A stretch of DNA of 64,000 nucleotides from Mikania micrantha (lineage: Eukaryota; Streptophyta; Magnoliopsida; Asterales; Asteraceae): NCBI GenBank assembly GCA_009363875.1, contig CM018690.1, positions 1,352,788 to 1,416,787 on the forward strand, read 5' to 3'. Each line of letters starts with the position of its first letter. Position 1 is the stretch's first letter. Shown piece by piece: positions 32,931 through 45,287 of the stretch. The notes under the pieces were generated by a model. It was not told the origin of the DNA. It worked only from the letters and a program-made list of their open reading frames with translations, and did no database searches. A program made the translations under genes and the position numbers.

Positions 32931-35900
32931 TGTGATATCGGTGCTAATAGTAGTTTGATACTTAGCGAATTTAGTAAAATGCTTAACATTGTCCCGACAC
33001 CACTAGACTATAAGTATACCGTAGAGTTAGCAACTGTAAGCTGATTGAAGACGCAACACATTCTCAAAGGATGCGTCTTGATATTGACGAGTCACGAATT
33101 TAAGATCGACCTAATTCTAGTAACTCTCGGGAACTTTGATGCAGTGGTGGGGACACACTAGTATCTACAAACCAAGCAGAACTTGTGTACAATGTGAATA
33201 CAGATCAATGTTACGTTGCCAAATGGAAACCAGGTCCCTATTCAAGGAGAACGACAGGGAATAACGCTAAACATCACGTTATGTATGAAGGCTAGCAAGT
33301 ACCTACAGAAAGGATACACAGCTATCCTGGCACTTATCACTGAACAACCAAAGAAGGAACGAAAGATCAAAGACATCGCTGTCATTCACGATTTTCCAGA
33401 AGTCTTTCTAGACGATCTATCGGGACTACCACCAACACGGCAAGTGGAGTTTCAGATAGATCCAATCCAGGAACAGCACCAATAGCCAAGGTTCCATACC
33501 AAATGTCTCCTACAGAAATGCAGGAACTGTCTAGTCAACTGCAAGAGTTGTTAGATAAAGGACTTATCCGACCAAGCTTCTCACCGTGGAGAGCACCGGT
33601 CTAGCTTGTGAAGAGAAAGGACGGATCGTTCCGTATGTATATAGACTACCGGGAACTGAACAAGGTAACAACCAAGAGTCGATACCCTCTACCTCGAAAA
33701 GACGACCTGTTTGACCAATTGCAAGGGTCAAGCTACTAGTCGAAAGTCGATTTAAGACCCGATTACCATCAACTAAGAATACAGGAGGGCGATATACTGA
33801 AGACAACTTTCAAGACACTACACGGACATTACGAGTTTCTGGTTATGCCTTTCGGACTGACCAACGCACCGGCGGTATTCATGGACCTTATGAATCAAGT
33901 GTGCAAATCATGTCTCGATAAATTCTTAGTAGTACTTATTGTCGATAACCTGATTTACTCCATGAACCCGGAGAAACAGCTGAGCAATTGAGGCTTGTCT
34001 TGGAATCACTGAAGACCGAGCAACTAATCGCGAAGTTCTCTAAATGCGATTTTTGGATTCGCGAGGTCAACCTCCTTGGACACGTGGTTAACAAGAAAGA
34101 AATACATGTAGACCTAGCCAAGACGGAAATCATTTAGAACGGAGAAACACTCAAGACTCCAACCGAATTGTAGCCATTTTTACGACAGGCGGTTTATCGA
34201 AGGACTTTCGAAGATCGCACAATCATTAGCTTCTTGACGCATAAAGACAAGAAATTCGAATGAAAAGGGAAACAAAGATCTGCCTTCGACCCTTTTAAAG
34301 CAGAAGTTGCGTAGTGCACCAATCTTACCCCTACCAAAAGGATGCGATGACTTCATGGAGTATTATGGCACTCCCGAACAAGGACTCGGCTGCATGTTGA
34401 TACGACACAAAAAGATTTTAGCTAACATGCCACGACAACTAAAGGTGCTCAAGAAGAATTACACAACCCCTGATTTGGTAAGTGAGCCAAGACATTCGCA
34501 TAGAAGATTTAGTGATATTACCTATCCGGCACGAAATGCACGATATTCACCAATCATAAGAGACTGCAACACACCTTCGACCAGAAGGGACTGAACATGA
34601 GACAACTCAGATGGGACTAACGGATAGGCAATTATGATTGTACTAGCAAGTACCACGCTAGTAAAACTAACGTAGTAGCTGACACGATGAGCCGAAAAAG
34701 AACAACCAAGAACGTACGTGCACCACAACTTACGATTCACTCGGGACTACCCAATCAGAATCCAAACTGCACAACAGGAATCTTTGAAGGTCGAGGACCT
34801 CACTCATTTATCCCTGCGTGGCACGGATAAACAGACGGAAAGGCCGATGTAAACTACTATCTTATGGACCGGAACTGGATTCCACACTACGGAGGACTAA
34901 GAGGCGTAGTGATGAGTGAAGCCCAAAGGAGCCGACATTCTCTACATCTGGTCTCTGAGGAATGTACCATGACCTGAAGACGACCCATCGGTGGCCGAAC
35001 GAGAAGACAAAATTAACAACTTACGCTGGTAAGTGTTTAACGTGCTCAAAGGTCAAGATTGAATACCGAAGGCCATCAGGGCTATTTCAACAACCCAAGA
35101 ATCCAATGTGGAAATGGGAGTAGATTCCTATGGACCTACTAACTAAACTGCCAAGGATGGCAAGTGTTTGCGATACTGTTTGAGTAATTGTTGATCGACT
35201 AACACTTTCTACCCATCCGGGAGGCTGAAAGGAAATGGTCACTCGACGTGTAGTATCAATCTTGATCATCCCTAACTATGACAACTGATTTACGTCACGT
35301 TTCTAGAAATCCTAGCATCAGACAGTGGGCACGAGATTTGGATATGAGAACCGTTACCGTCCGCAAACTGATGGGCAGAGCAAACAAACTGTACAGACAT
35401 TGGAAAACACACTTCGAGCATGTGTCAAAGACTACGACAACAGCGGGGAGACTCGCTTATCGTTAGTTAAGTTCCCGTACAACAAGTATGCAAGCTGCAA
35501 CATTCGAAGCACACTAGGGACGTAAGTGTCAATCATTCATTTGTTGAACGGAAGCTGTGGAAGCCAACTAACAAGCCCCGAACTTGTGCACGAAACGACC
35601 AAGAAAATCGTGCAAATACGTAAACGAGTGGCAACAGCTCGGGACAGACAGAAAAGCTATGCCGACAAGAGGCGTGAAACCTTGGGATTTCAGGTGGAAA
35701 ACAGAGTGTTACTCGAGGTCTCGCCTTGGAAAGGGGTTATACAATTTGGCAAACAAGGGAAACTGAATCCCCGTTACATCACACCTTTTGAGAACACCAA
35801 ACGGATAGGCCCCGTGACCTACAAATAGAACTTGTCACATGAGCTAAGTAACGTACACAAAAGTCCTTCATGTATCTAACCTCTAGAAGAGCTTATACGA

Positions 35901-36120
35901 CGAAACAATAGGAAATCCGAGTCGATGAGCAACCGCACTTCGTTGAGGAATCAATAGGGGTTATGGAGCGAAAAGTCAAGAAGCTCAAACTTAGTCATAT
36001 ACCGATAGACAAGGTATGTTGGAGCTCGAGACGTGAATCGAAATTCTTCATTGAAACGAAAGGACCAAATGATGGGGAAATATCTTCACCTGTTCGCAAA
36101 CTACCCAAACACCGACAACA
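32931..36120 (+). pseudogene. Element F pol remnant: protease, RT, RNase H, integrase, chromodomain, many stops and shifts
   Basis: Homology to the pol of B and E can be followed through all three frames: protease remnant (from 32931), linker (33216-33485), RT (33500-34140), RNase H (34300-34710), integrase (34850-35540) and a chromodomain-like tail to about 36115. Stops and frameshifts occur throughout. The RT active site reads VDNLIYS at 33941, so the second catalytic aspartate is asparagine; the protease D-T-G is D-I-G. It cannot encode enzymes. Short open pieces (33216-33485, 34307-34594, 35526-35828 and others) are fragments, not genes. The LTRs around it are nearly identical, so most of this decay probably came before the last transposition. 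Confidence 0.9.
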
Positions 36121-36163
36121 CGAACTGAATTTCGGGACGAAATTCCTATTAACTGGGGGATGA

Positions 36164-39055
36164 TGTGACACCCCGTAAATTCCAGGTCAGCATTTATTTT
36201 ATTTTAATAATAATGTGTATTATTATTTCATACGTGGCACTAGAATATTTGTATTTAGTGTGACACGTGGCACAACAGACCAAACACACCGAAAATTCGA
36301 TGAATTATCGCACGAAACTTGCACGTGTCTTGAATGACGAACGTTGGTGAACGGATCAAACCACAGTACACTTTCACTGCACAATTAGGTTCCAGAGAAC
36401 CTGAGTTAGTAGAACAACGCTTAAGTGTCGAGAAACGATGATCGTATTCGAGAAATACGAGAAATTCGGTTCAAAACAATGAAATTGGACCTATTGGGCT
36501 CAACCGAGACCCATCGCGGTACGCGATGGGCACCCAATTGGGCCTTCGCGGTACGCGAAGCCTGGGCGGGAGAATTTGAATTCTCCGAAAAGCGTCGCGG
36601 TACGCGACGACCGATCATCTTCCACTTCCGCGGTACGCGACGTGATTCGGGAACCAGATGATTATTTTAATCGCCGCGATACGTGGAGATGATTTTTGGG
36701 CGGTGTCGCGGTACGCGACGAGCCCAGTTTCGCAGAATCTTTATTTAACCAAGACTTATTCATTTTTGCCGATCCTTCACACCATCTTGCGACTGAAACA
36801 CTTCATCCCGACCATTTTTCACTCTGCAAACCATATTCTAACTTCTGGAAGCCATTAGAACTCTCTAAGGAAGCTTGTGTTGAGGAGATTGAAGCATAGG
36901 AACACCATTCATCAAACCACACGAGTTGGAGCTGCTGTGAAGGATACTCCAGATCTTCTTGAAGTCTTTCCTCTCTGTTCCAGCTTCATCTCAGTCTTCT
37001 TGGGCTATCTTGAGGTAGTTCTAGCCTCACTTCGTGTTTTTGGCACTTGAAATCACACATGCAAGGGGAAATACCCACATGCTCACGAAATGTTGATGTT
37101 GTGGATCTGTTTTTTGATGATGTTACTTACTGATTTGATGATTTAGCTATGATCTATGATGATTTTGATAAGATTAGATGGTTATTTGTTGATTTTATCA
37201 CAAAGTGAGTACTTTTGGGTACATGCATGTATGATCTAAGTGGTTTTACACGATTTTGGATATTGAAATGATGTTATAAGTGTTATTGATGATGATTTGC
37301 ATGATTAGAATGGTTGTTTATGGTCAAGAAATGTCAAAGACATGATAGTTACTATAAATGGTAACTTTAATGTTACAAAAATGTGCATTCTTGATGAAAT
37401 GACCACATTGGTATGTTTTAATCTATAAGATATGTTTAAAATGATGTTTAAGAGTTAATATGATAGTTATTTGATGCATAGGAATGTTTAGAATTGTCAA
37501 AAGCATGATTTTCATGAATGTTACTATAAATAGTAACTTTTTAGCACAAGTTTACATATGGATGATATATATGATAATGTCTTGAGTCAAATGTGATTAT
37601 TGGATGATAATATGATAATATTGATAGATTCGAGTTGTTGAAAGATTGTATTTTGTGTATTTTTCACAAGTTACTAAAGATAGTAACTTTATCTTGCAAA
37701 GTCGGGAATAGGAACATGCTAGCTATGATTTGATGGCTAATTATGACTAAAATTGTAATATTATATGATATTAGTTGTTAACTTGGTGAGATATGCTTAT
37801 TTGTGCAAGCTTTCTAATTATAGAAACTTTTACGTGCAAACTATGTTAAACCGGCTATGTGTAACTATGTGCTATGTGATAACATGCTCATTTAGGATAA
37901 ATATGCATGTTAGAGTAATCGGAATATGAGCTTATGCATAACTTGCCAAATATGGAAACCTTCCTAAAATAGAAACTTACCATAATTAGTAAGTTTCCTC
38001 ATAGGAATGATTTTGGTATCCGTACACTTCACACGACACTAAACCGCACGATACACGAACACTTGATCCAAAACCGTCACCAACGGGTCGTTAGGTCAAA
38101 CACGACCGACACGGTCAACCACGGTCAACGCGACCCACATAACAACCAGGAAGTTGTTTAGACATTAATACGGTCCTGTGAGACCCACACAAATATGATC
38201 ACAAACTTATAACACCTATGTGATATAGGTATCTACTAGCCAGCGAGCTACTCCGTTCTCGAAAGAACGCACTCAAGCAAACTCAGGCGAGTTTACAGCC
38301 CCACTTTTACTCTTAACTGTTTTACTAATCTTTTGGGGTGAGAATGCTATGCAACTGTTTTAGATATATGACTGGTATGTCGCAAAACTATTTTGAGTGT
38401 ACTATTATCGCAACAAGTCCTCTCTACCCTTACCGTTAGTTGTGTACAAACGAGTCGTTATTACGTAGTACTACTGGGTTTGACTAGCCCCACTCGGCAA
38501 CAACGTTGACTGCGGTCATAACGAGTGTAATATCGATGTTGATGTCGGGTTTCGCGATGACCCGCAGAGGCAAATGGAAACAGTCGAGTTTCGGTAAGAT
38601 GACATGACACACTCCACGGATCGTAGATCCAACAAAACTATTTAACATACCCAGTATATATAACTGTTTTACTGCTTTCCAATACTTAAACATGTGAACT
38701 CACCAACTTTATGTTGACACATTTTAGCATGTATTCTCAGGTAACTGAACGACACGAGCTAGGATGCACATGGAGATGCACAAGAGAGTCTGCATACATA
38801 TAGACTCTAATCCTAGGCTTATGTTTTGATTTTAGTCATTTTGAACAATGTTAACAATGTAGTTCTGATTACTTAATTCCGCTGCTTTAATGATGAGCTT
38901 TTCCGCTGCTAATCTTATGAAGCTAGTTCTTATTTTACAAACTGTATGGTTGAGTTAGCTCATATAGAGTCGTTCTATATGACCATGAGCTGTGATCCTG
39001 GCCACATCACACCTACGTGGACTGGCACCACGAGTGGGAATTTGGGGGTGTGACA
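36164..39055 (+). repeat. Element F 3' LTR (2892 bp)
   Basis: Same length as the 5' LTR and colinear at an offset of 8147. Differences include C for T in the third dyad, which restores its symmetry (CGTCGCG/CGCGACG), and T for C in the fifth. It ends GGGGGTGTGACA, followed by CGTAA (39056-39060). Confidence 0.93.
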
Positions 39056-39060
39056 CGTAA

Positions 39061-40987
39061 ACTCACCTGAGTTAAGTAGTGCATGTTCTTCACAAGAACA
39101 GTGTAGCTCGCCGGCTAGTGGTTACCTATATCACATAGGTACCATAAGTTTGTGTTTGCATACATGTGGGTCTCACGGGACCGTGTTCGAGTTCAACAAC
39201 TCCAAGTTGTTTTGTGGGTCGTGTTGACCGTGTTTGACCGTGTTGACCGTGTTTGACCTAACGACCCGTTGGTGACGATTTGGATCAAGTGATCGCATAA
39301 CGTGCGGTTTAGTGTCGTGTGATGTGCACAGATACCAAAGTCAATTCTGTGAGGAAACTTACTATTTATAGTGAGTTCCTGTTTTAGGAAAGTTTCCTTT
39401 CATGGCAAGTCATGCAATAAATTATAATCCGATTATTCTAATATACATATTTATCCTAAATGAGCATGTTATCACATAGCACGTAATTACACATAGTCGG
39501 TTTAGTATGGTTTGCGTGTAAAAGTTACTATAATCAGAAAGTTACAAAATAAGCATGTGTCACCAAGTCTAACTAACAATCTCGTCTAAATATCGTCATC
39601 CTAGTTCAAAATAACCGTCAAATCATATTCATGACAACAAATATGTCATCATTTGTAGACTTTGTGAAATAAAGTTACTATTCATAGTAATATTCATAAA
39701 AATCATATATTTGGTGATTTTAACAATTTTAACACATCAATAACCATCCTTTTAGTTTCTAAACACCATTTTGCACATAACTTATAGATCTAAACACATG
39801 CATTAGGCCATTTCATCATAAATCAATATTTCATGATATTAAAGTTACCACAATTGTAAAAATCACATTTTGACATATCTTGCTATTCATAACACTTCTA
39901 GATCTCATAAATCGTATCCAATAACATTTCAATATCAAACTTCATGAATCTCCACCTAGATCATACATACATGTTGCTAGCACCATCATTTTAGCTACTA
40001 TGACCATCCTATCATAACAACAGCATCATAGTATGTAAAGATACATCATCTAATCATCAATAAACATAGAAATATCATCAAACTCAGATTCAAACAAGAA
40101 AAATTCGTGTATGTGTGGATCTAGTGTGTGCGTGCAAGCTTTGAACCTTGTATGTGGGTTTATGTGTGTTGTATGTGAGTTTTATGCTACATAGTCTCAA
40201 GATCTACCTTCCAAAGCTTCGAATGTGTTGAGATAATGATTGAGCAGCTTCTTGAGCTCCTGGAATCGCTCTTCAATTAGTGCAAACAATGGTGAGGGTG
40301 GTGACAAGATCTCACAAGCCTTCCTTGATCTTCCCAAGCTCCAAATCTCCCAACAATGGCTTCCAAGGCTTTAAATGTGTGAAATGTGGTGTTGTAGGAG
40401 TGAAATCAGACGTTTTGGGGGTATAAATGGAAGAATTTACGTGTAGGATTGGTTAAAAGAAGTATGGTGTGGTAATCATGAGATTTTCAAGATTTTTAAG
40501 TGTTAGAGTAGCCAGGCGTATCGCCAGTCGAGTTCGTTTGGAAACCAGGCGTACCGCGCGGGTCAACCAGTCGAGAGACGCCCTTTTCCCATCCGCGCGT
40601 ATCGCCAGGGTAGGAGCATCGGGTCAGGCGTACCGCCTGGACCCTGGATCCGGCCCAATTTGACCCATTTTCATGTTTCGGCCTATTTTTCGCGTATTTC
40701 TCGATTATGGACATCGTTTCGAGACATATGAACATCGTTTTACCTATTTTAGGTTCCCTAGAACCTAAGTGTGGTGTATGTGGACTGTGGTTTGATAAAT
40801 TCACCAACGTTCGTTATTCAAGACACGTGCGAGTATTGTGCGATAATTCCTCGAATTATCGATGTGTTCGAACTGTTGTGCCACGTGTCACACTAAATAC
40901 AATTATTCTAGTGCCACGTATGAAATAATAACACACATTATTATTAAAGTATTATAATTGCTGACCTGGAATTTGCGAGTTGTCACA
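39061..40987 (-). repeat. Solo LTR I, part 2 (its 5' end, minus strand)
   Basis: It resumes after the target-site copy of F and ends at 40987 with TGTCACA, the reverse of the LTR start (TGTGACAACTCGCAAATTCC). It is followed by GAGTA (40988-40992). Total LTR without F is about 2.7 kb. The reversed donor site (AACTCACCTGAG) lies at 39060-39071, about 10 bases from where F inserted. Four GCG-TAY-CGC dyads lie between 40512 and 40640; the best is CAGGCG/CGCCTG around TAC at 40625-40639. It is a diverged relative of the F LTR. Confidence 0.9.
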
Positions 40988-41349
40988 GAGTACACGTTTT
41001 CACACTTCGAGTACGGAATTTCTTTCTCTAAGGCGATCTCGACTTCTAGACCCGATCTCAAACTTCTACTCCGGCTATCCTTTAGATCATCATTAGGCGA
41101 CCTTAGGTATAGAGTTTTATCAAATTTTGACCGTGGATTCGAAAGTTATGGTCAAAAGTAATTTTCGAGTACGCGATTTTCGTATACGTAAAGTCTTTGG
41201 ATAAATTGACCTTGAAATACTTGAAATTGAAAGGCAATCTTTGGATATTATGAGCGCCTATGATTTCCGAGTATTTCGAACTAGATTAGAGATTCTAAGG
41301 AGTAAGCTTGATGAAGATTTGAAGGTTTCTGCTGTATTCGAAATTCAAA
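40988..41349 (+). other. Leader or LTR remnant of element K
   Basis: No gene seen. The sequence continues from 27232 across solo LTR I. It holds TTCGAGTACGG, TTCGAGTACGCG and similar GTAC/TTCG words. Confidence 0.4.
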
Positions 41350-41580
41350 CTTCGTGTACAGAATAAATTTCGAATACAGACAAAACTTCGTGTACAGGAT
41401 GTACTTCGTGTACAGGATGTACTTCGTGTACAGGATGGACTTCTTGTACAGGATGCATTTCGTGTACAGGATTCACTTCGTGTACAGAATGCACTTCGTG
41501 TACAGGATGTACTTCGTGTACTATCTGTACTTCGTGTACATCTTGATCTTCGTGTACAGTCTGTTGTTTCGTGTACAACT
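41350..41580 (+). repeat. 18-bp tandem array, about 13 units, unit CTTCGTGTACAGGATGTA
   Basis: Units start every 18 bases from 41350 to 41566 with substitutions but no indel that I can find. Because 18 is a multiple of three, both strands stay open (41354-41653 plus, 41295-41606 minus). I regard those ORFs as by-products of the repeat. The array ends about 95 bases before the ATG of the K protein. The unit contains TTCGTGTAC, the word also found near TATA boxes in the K and L LTRs. Confidence 0.9.
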
Positions 41581-41674
41581 GTTAGCTCGAGAACAACATG
41601 TCCCATACTTAGAAAATTTTACAGAAAATTCATTTTTCTTAATCTTGAACTAACATAATCAGTTTCTTTTTCAT

Positions 41675-44600
41675 ATGGCTGACCTACGTTTCGTACCAGA
41701 TCATAACATGTCAGCATATCTTGGAGACCCTCCTGAGAGACATTCAGAGTTCAAAAGCTTAGTCGATGGTCTGATTATATCTCCGGTTAACTACGCTATC
41801 ATGGAGCATCCCACTATTGTTTCTGATTACATTGAGAGTTTCTAGAGCACTGTTACTGAGCATACAGATAGCTGTGGAAATGTTAGCATCATTGGGAAGA
41901 TCCAGGGCAAGCCAATTACCATTACAGAGCAGATTCTACGAGAGTGTCTTCAATTCGGAGACAAGGATACAGATCCTGTTGAGTTAGATCAAGATCTGGT
42001 CAACCGTAGAGTCTATTAGATGGGACACGAGGGTGCCTATCGTCCCACAGAGAAGAAACTTCTACATCCTTACTAGAGATACTTGGCTCATGTCATCACT
42101 CAATGTTTGTCCGGAAGAAAAGGAGGGTATGATGTGCTGAATCAGACATTGAGTTCATGTTTGGTAGCACTAGCACTGGGAATGGACTTCAACTACTCGA
42201 GGATGATATTTCTGGACATGTACGCCAACATCAAGGGAAGGAGGGAGGAGAGGTTTCTGGCATTTCCTCGCTTCCTACAAATTGTCATCAACAAACGGCA
42301 TCAAGATCTAGTTCCCACAATAGGGACTCTGGGAATCAAGAGGATGCGAGAGGATATTTTTGGCTATATGAAGATGAATAAGAGAGGAAAGAAACAGTAT
42401 ACAGGGGAACGTCCATTAATAAAGTTTGGACGATTTGTGGGCGATGGTGCCAATGAAGATCTGCCAGGAACCCCAGTAGCCATCGTTGCAGAAGAACATG
42501 ATATTCCCACTGGTACACAGACAGGCACAACTTCCATGGGACACATCTCTGAGACATCCTCATCTTCAAGTGAAGATTTCATTGCAGAGAAACCTCCACC
42601 TACAAGGCAGGAAAGAGAGGAGGCACAGGATGTCGACTACACTCCTACTCCTGAGTCCTCACCAAAGAAGAAAAGGCAAAAGACTATGGCTAAGCGAACC
42701 AGAGATCCAAGATTGCAGAAGATGTTCTCCGGATTGTCTTTCTCTTCTGTTGCATCAGTCATATCACAAGCGCCTACTCAACCACCTCCACCCATACAAC
42801 CCACACAATCCAAGCCACCCTCAAAACCAAAGCCACCCTCACCACCTCCTGCTGCACAACCTCCTACTGTTACACAACCACCTCCACCTCCTCCACATAC
42901 ACAACCTCCTACTGTTACACAACCACCTCCACCTCCTCCACATACACAACCTCCTACTGTTATACAACCACCTCCACCTCCTCCACATACACAACCTACA
43001 AAACCCAAGCAACCTAAACCTGCCGCCAAACCAACAAAACCCAAGCTAGTCATCAAAATTCCCACCACTCGTCCATCTGCCACTACCCTTCCACATACCA
43101 AAACTCAATCACCTCCACCTCACTCAGTGGCAAAGGAAAATCTCCTTTGCATGATGATTCACCTTATGAGCCGATACATGTGCCTGTCGATCTCATGGGC
43201 CTGCAGGAACGAGTATTTACACTTGAGAAGGATTCTGAGCGCAAGGACGGTCTTATCCGAAATCTACAAGAAGGGATGATAAAGATATGTGGCAAGCTGA
43301 ACAAGTTTCATGGAAAGGTCAAGGCTCACAGAAAGTTCATCAGATGTCTGTTGATAGAGAACCATGAGATGAAGAAGGACATCAAAAGGCTTAAAGGAGA
43401 GGAAGTTCCAGAGTCCGATGATGAGTACATAGATGATGTTTTTCATGACAGTGATGATGACAGTGATGATAGTGACAATGATGATGGTGATGACGAGAAG
43501 GAAAAGGATCCGAAGGAAAAGGAGGATGACGAAGATGATAAGGATGATGGTGGAAACGTGAAAGAAGATGATCCATCCGATAAAGGGGATCAAGGACCTC
43601 CAGATGACCAAGATCAAGGAGGAGCCACTGGAAATCCATCCTCTTCAGGAAAGCCTACTGGTCTTTATGATGATCTTTTTGGAGATATTCCTGACGATAT
43701 CTTGTTTGGCGACTGTGTTCAGCCTGATGAAACATCAGGAGCTGGCCTTGATAGCTGGTTTGATGACTTACCAGAGAATTTTGACTTTGAGTGGTCTGGT
43801 GAAAAGACTAAGGAAGGAGCTGAACCTTCTGCAGGGGCATCTGTAGTGGAAGAACCAGAAAACATCATACTTGGCAACGTCTCATCCGATCCTTATATTG
43901 ATTATTTGTATGCCCACAAATACATTGATGCATTGGGACAGGAGGTCACCTCACTTCATGAAGTAATTGTCAGTTGGTTTGATAAAAAGAAGGATTGGAC
44001 ACCATCTCCTCCTGTGAATAAAGACACTTGGTTTAAGGAGATGAGTGACAAACATCCAGAGCATACGTTTATTTCAGATGACAGAAACCTGTTCGCTGCT
44101 CGCAACGACAGATCAGAAGTGTGCTGCTGGATGTACGATAAAGAAAGAGACATTTACCTAGTCAAGAGAAGAAGCGGAAAGGTCGAGTTCTTCAAGAAAC
44201 CTCGAGATTTTTGCACACTGCCCAAGGTTGATATACGAAGCATAAACAGAGCAATGTTCTTCAACCTTTCCACGGACTCACAGGCTGACTTATTCGCCAA
44301 GTTCATAAAAGATCAATGTGAAAAGGACTTCCCAGTGATGCGTACAGCCAAAGGAAAGCGTTTTGTTTCAAAATGTATTATTGATCCAAATACGAAAAAG
44401 CCATGGGTATACTACAAGTATCCTCCACCTCATGTCGAGCAAGCGGTGACCGTTTCCCAAAGAGTTCCTGATAATTCTCTGGCAAACTTCCTATCTTGGT
44501 ACTTTGATGATCTAAACCTTGCAGCAGTCATTCTCAAAAATAAGGATAATGTTGATGATATCGATATGATCCTTGATCCAATGGATTTACTGAAGTACGG

Positions 44601-44757
44601 GAAGGAAGATGTGATGAAGCTTCACCAATCTCCAATACGAGTATATTCTAGAAATGATGAGGAAGCTAAGCCATTCACTCGTACAGTCGCTTATGCTATC
44701 GAGTTGAAACTTTATGCTGGAGCTGGGCCACATAACGTCACTCTTTCGATCGGATGA
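41675..44757 (+). pseudogene. Element K long ORF: Asteraceae-type retroelement protein, three amber codons and one frameshift
   Basis: ATG 41675 (MADLRFVPDHNMSAYLGDPP) opens a frame that continues to 43145 or so, past TAG at 41843, 42017 and 42074. A one-base shift near 43130 leads into the second frame (open 43147-44757). Parts: a globular N-terminal domain to about 42430; a linker with a threefold repeat of PPPPPPHTQPPTVTQ (42840-43000) and basic KPK stretches; an acidic D/E/K-rich segment (43390-43600); and a C-terminal domain (about 44040-44757). The C-terminal domain is clearly homologous to the minus-strand protein at 62875-63468 (shared LANF/LSNF, ILDPMDLL/ILDKNDLL, KLYAG/KLWAG). I recall such proteins in daisy-family genomes, sometimes annotated as longin-like; that name is not supported by anything I see. 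A purine tract and an LTR follow the stop, so it belongs to a retroelement. No RT or integrase is seen. Confidence 0.75.
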
Positions 44758-44779
44758 CTTCGCCAGTCTAGGGGGAGTT

Positions 44780-45149
44780 TGTAGAGCCCACTACACGATG
44801 AAGACTGACAAAGTCAACGCGGAAGAGTCAACGCTCAGAGTTTTTGACAGTTTTCGTGTACAGTCACTTCGAGTACACGATTTGTTCGTGTACTCGAAAT
44901 TTTTGTATTAGATTTCGTGTACTCCTAGGCCAAGTATAAATAGACGTATTTTGTACAGGTTTAGGGTGTAATCCTGAGGCACTTGCTCTCTAGACGTATT
45001 GAGGCACTTGTACTCGAAATTTTCAGTATTTATAAAAGTTTGCATTTTTCTTATTGTTTTCTCGATTCTAACTTGGATTCCGCACTCGTTAGAGATCATT
45101 GATGATTATGAAGATAAATTTTGGTTCTTGATCCGTTTTAAGACCTACA
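44780..45149 (+). repeat. Element K 3' LTR (about 370 bp)
   Basis: It starts TGTAGAGCCC after the tract CTAGGGGGAGTT and probably ends CCTACA at 45149, giving TGTAG...CTACA inverted ends. A TATAAATAG lies near 44935. Upstream of it are five TTCGTGTAC/TTCGAGTAC words at 44852-44920. No matching 5' LTR with these exact ends was found, so the right boundary is tentative. Confidence 0.6.
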
Positions 45150-45251
45150 CGACCTGATCACTCAACATCGCATCCCCTTCCCCTTCCCTGACCACCCTAT
45201 CTTGACCTCGATCTTTAAATGAAGACTCGGTTCCCACCAACAAGCTTGAAA

Positions 45252-45287
<36 letters not shown>

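Larger units (their letters stand above)
28017..39055 (+). mobile_element. Element F: Ty3 element with open gag and ruined pol, TSD CGTAA
   Basis: Two LTRs of exactly 2892 bp (28017-30908 and 36164-39055), with CGTAA at 28012-28016 and 39056-39060. By eye the LTRs differ at about 15-20 sites (0.5-0.7%). Primer site, gag, a degenerate pol and a degenerate tract GGGACGAAATTC...CTGGGGGATGA before the 3' LTR are present. The strong decay of pol compared with the LTRs suggests a family that moves with enzymes supplied in trans. Confidence 0.93.

Noticed and set aside
41295..41653. Long repeats-based ORFs on both strands over the 18-bp array
   Set aside because: A unit of 18 bp without stops keeps frames open by itself; kept as a repeat, not a gene.
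42778..43101. Glycine-rich minus-strand ORF
   Set aside because: Antisense of the proline-rich repeat in the K ORF.
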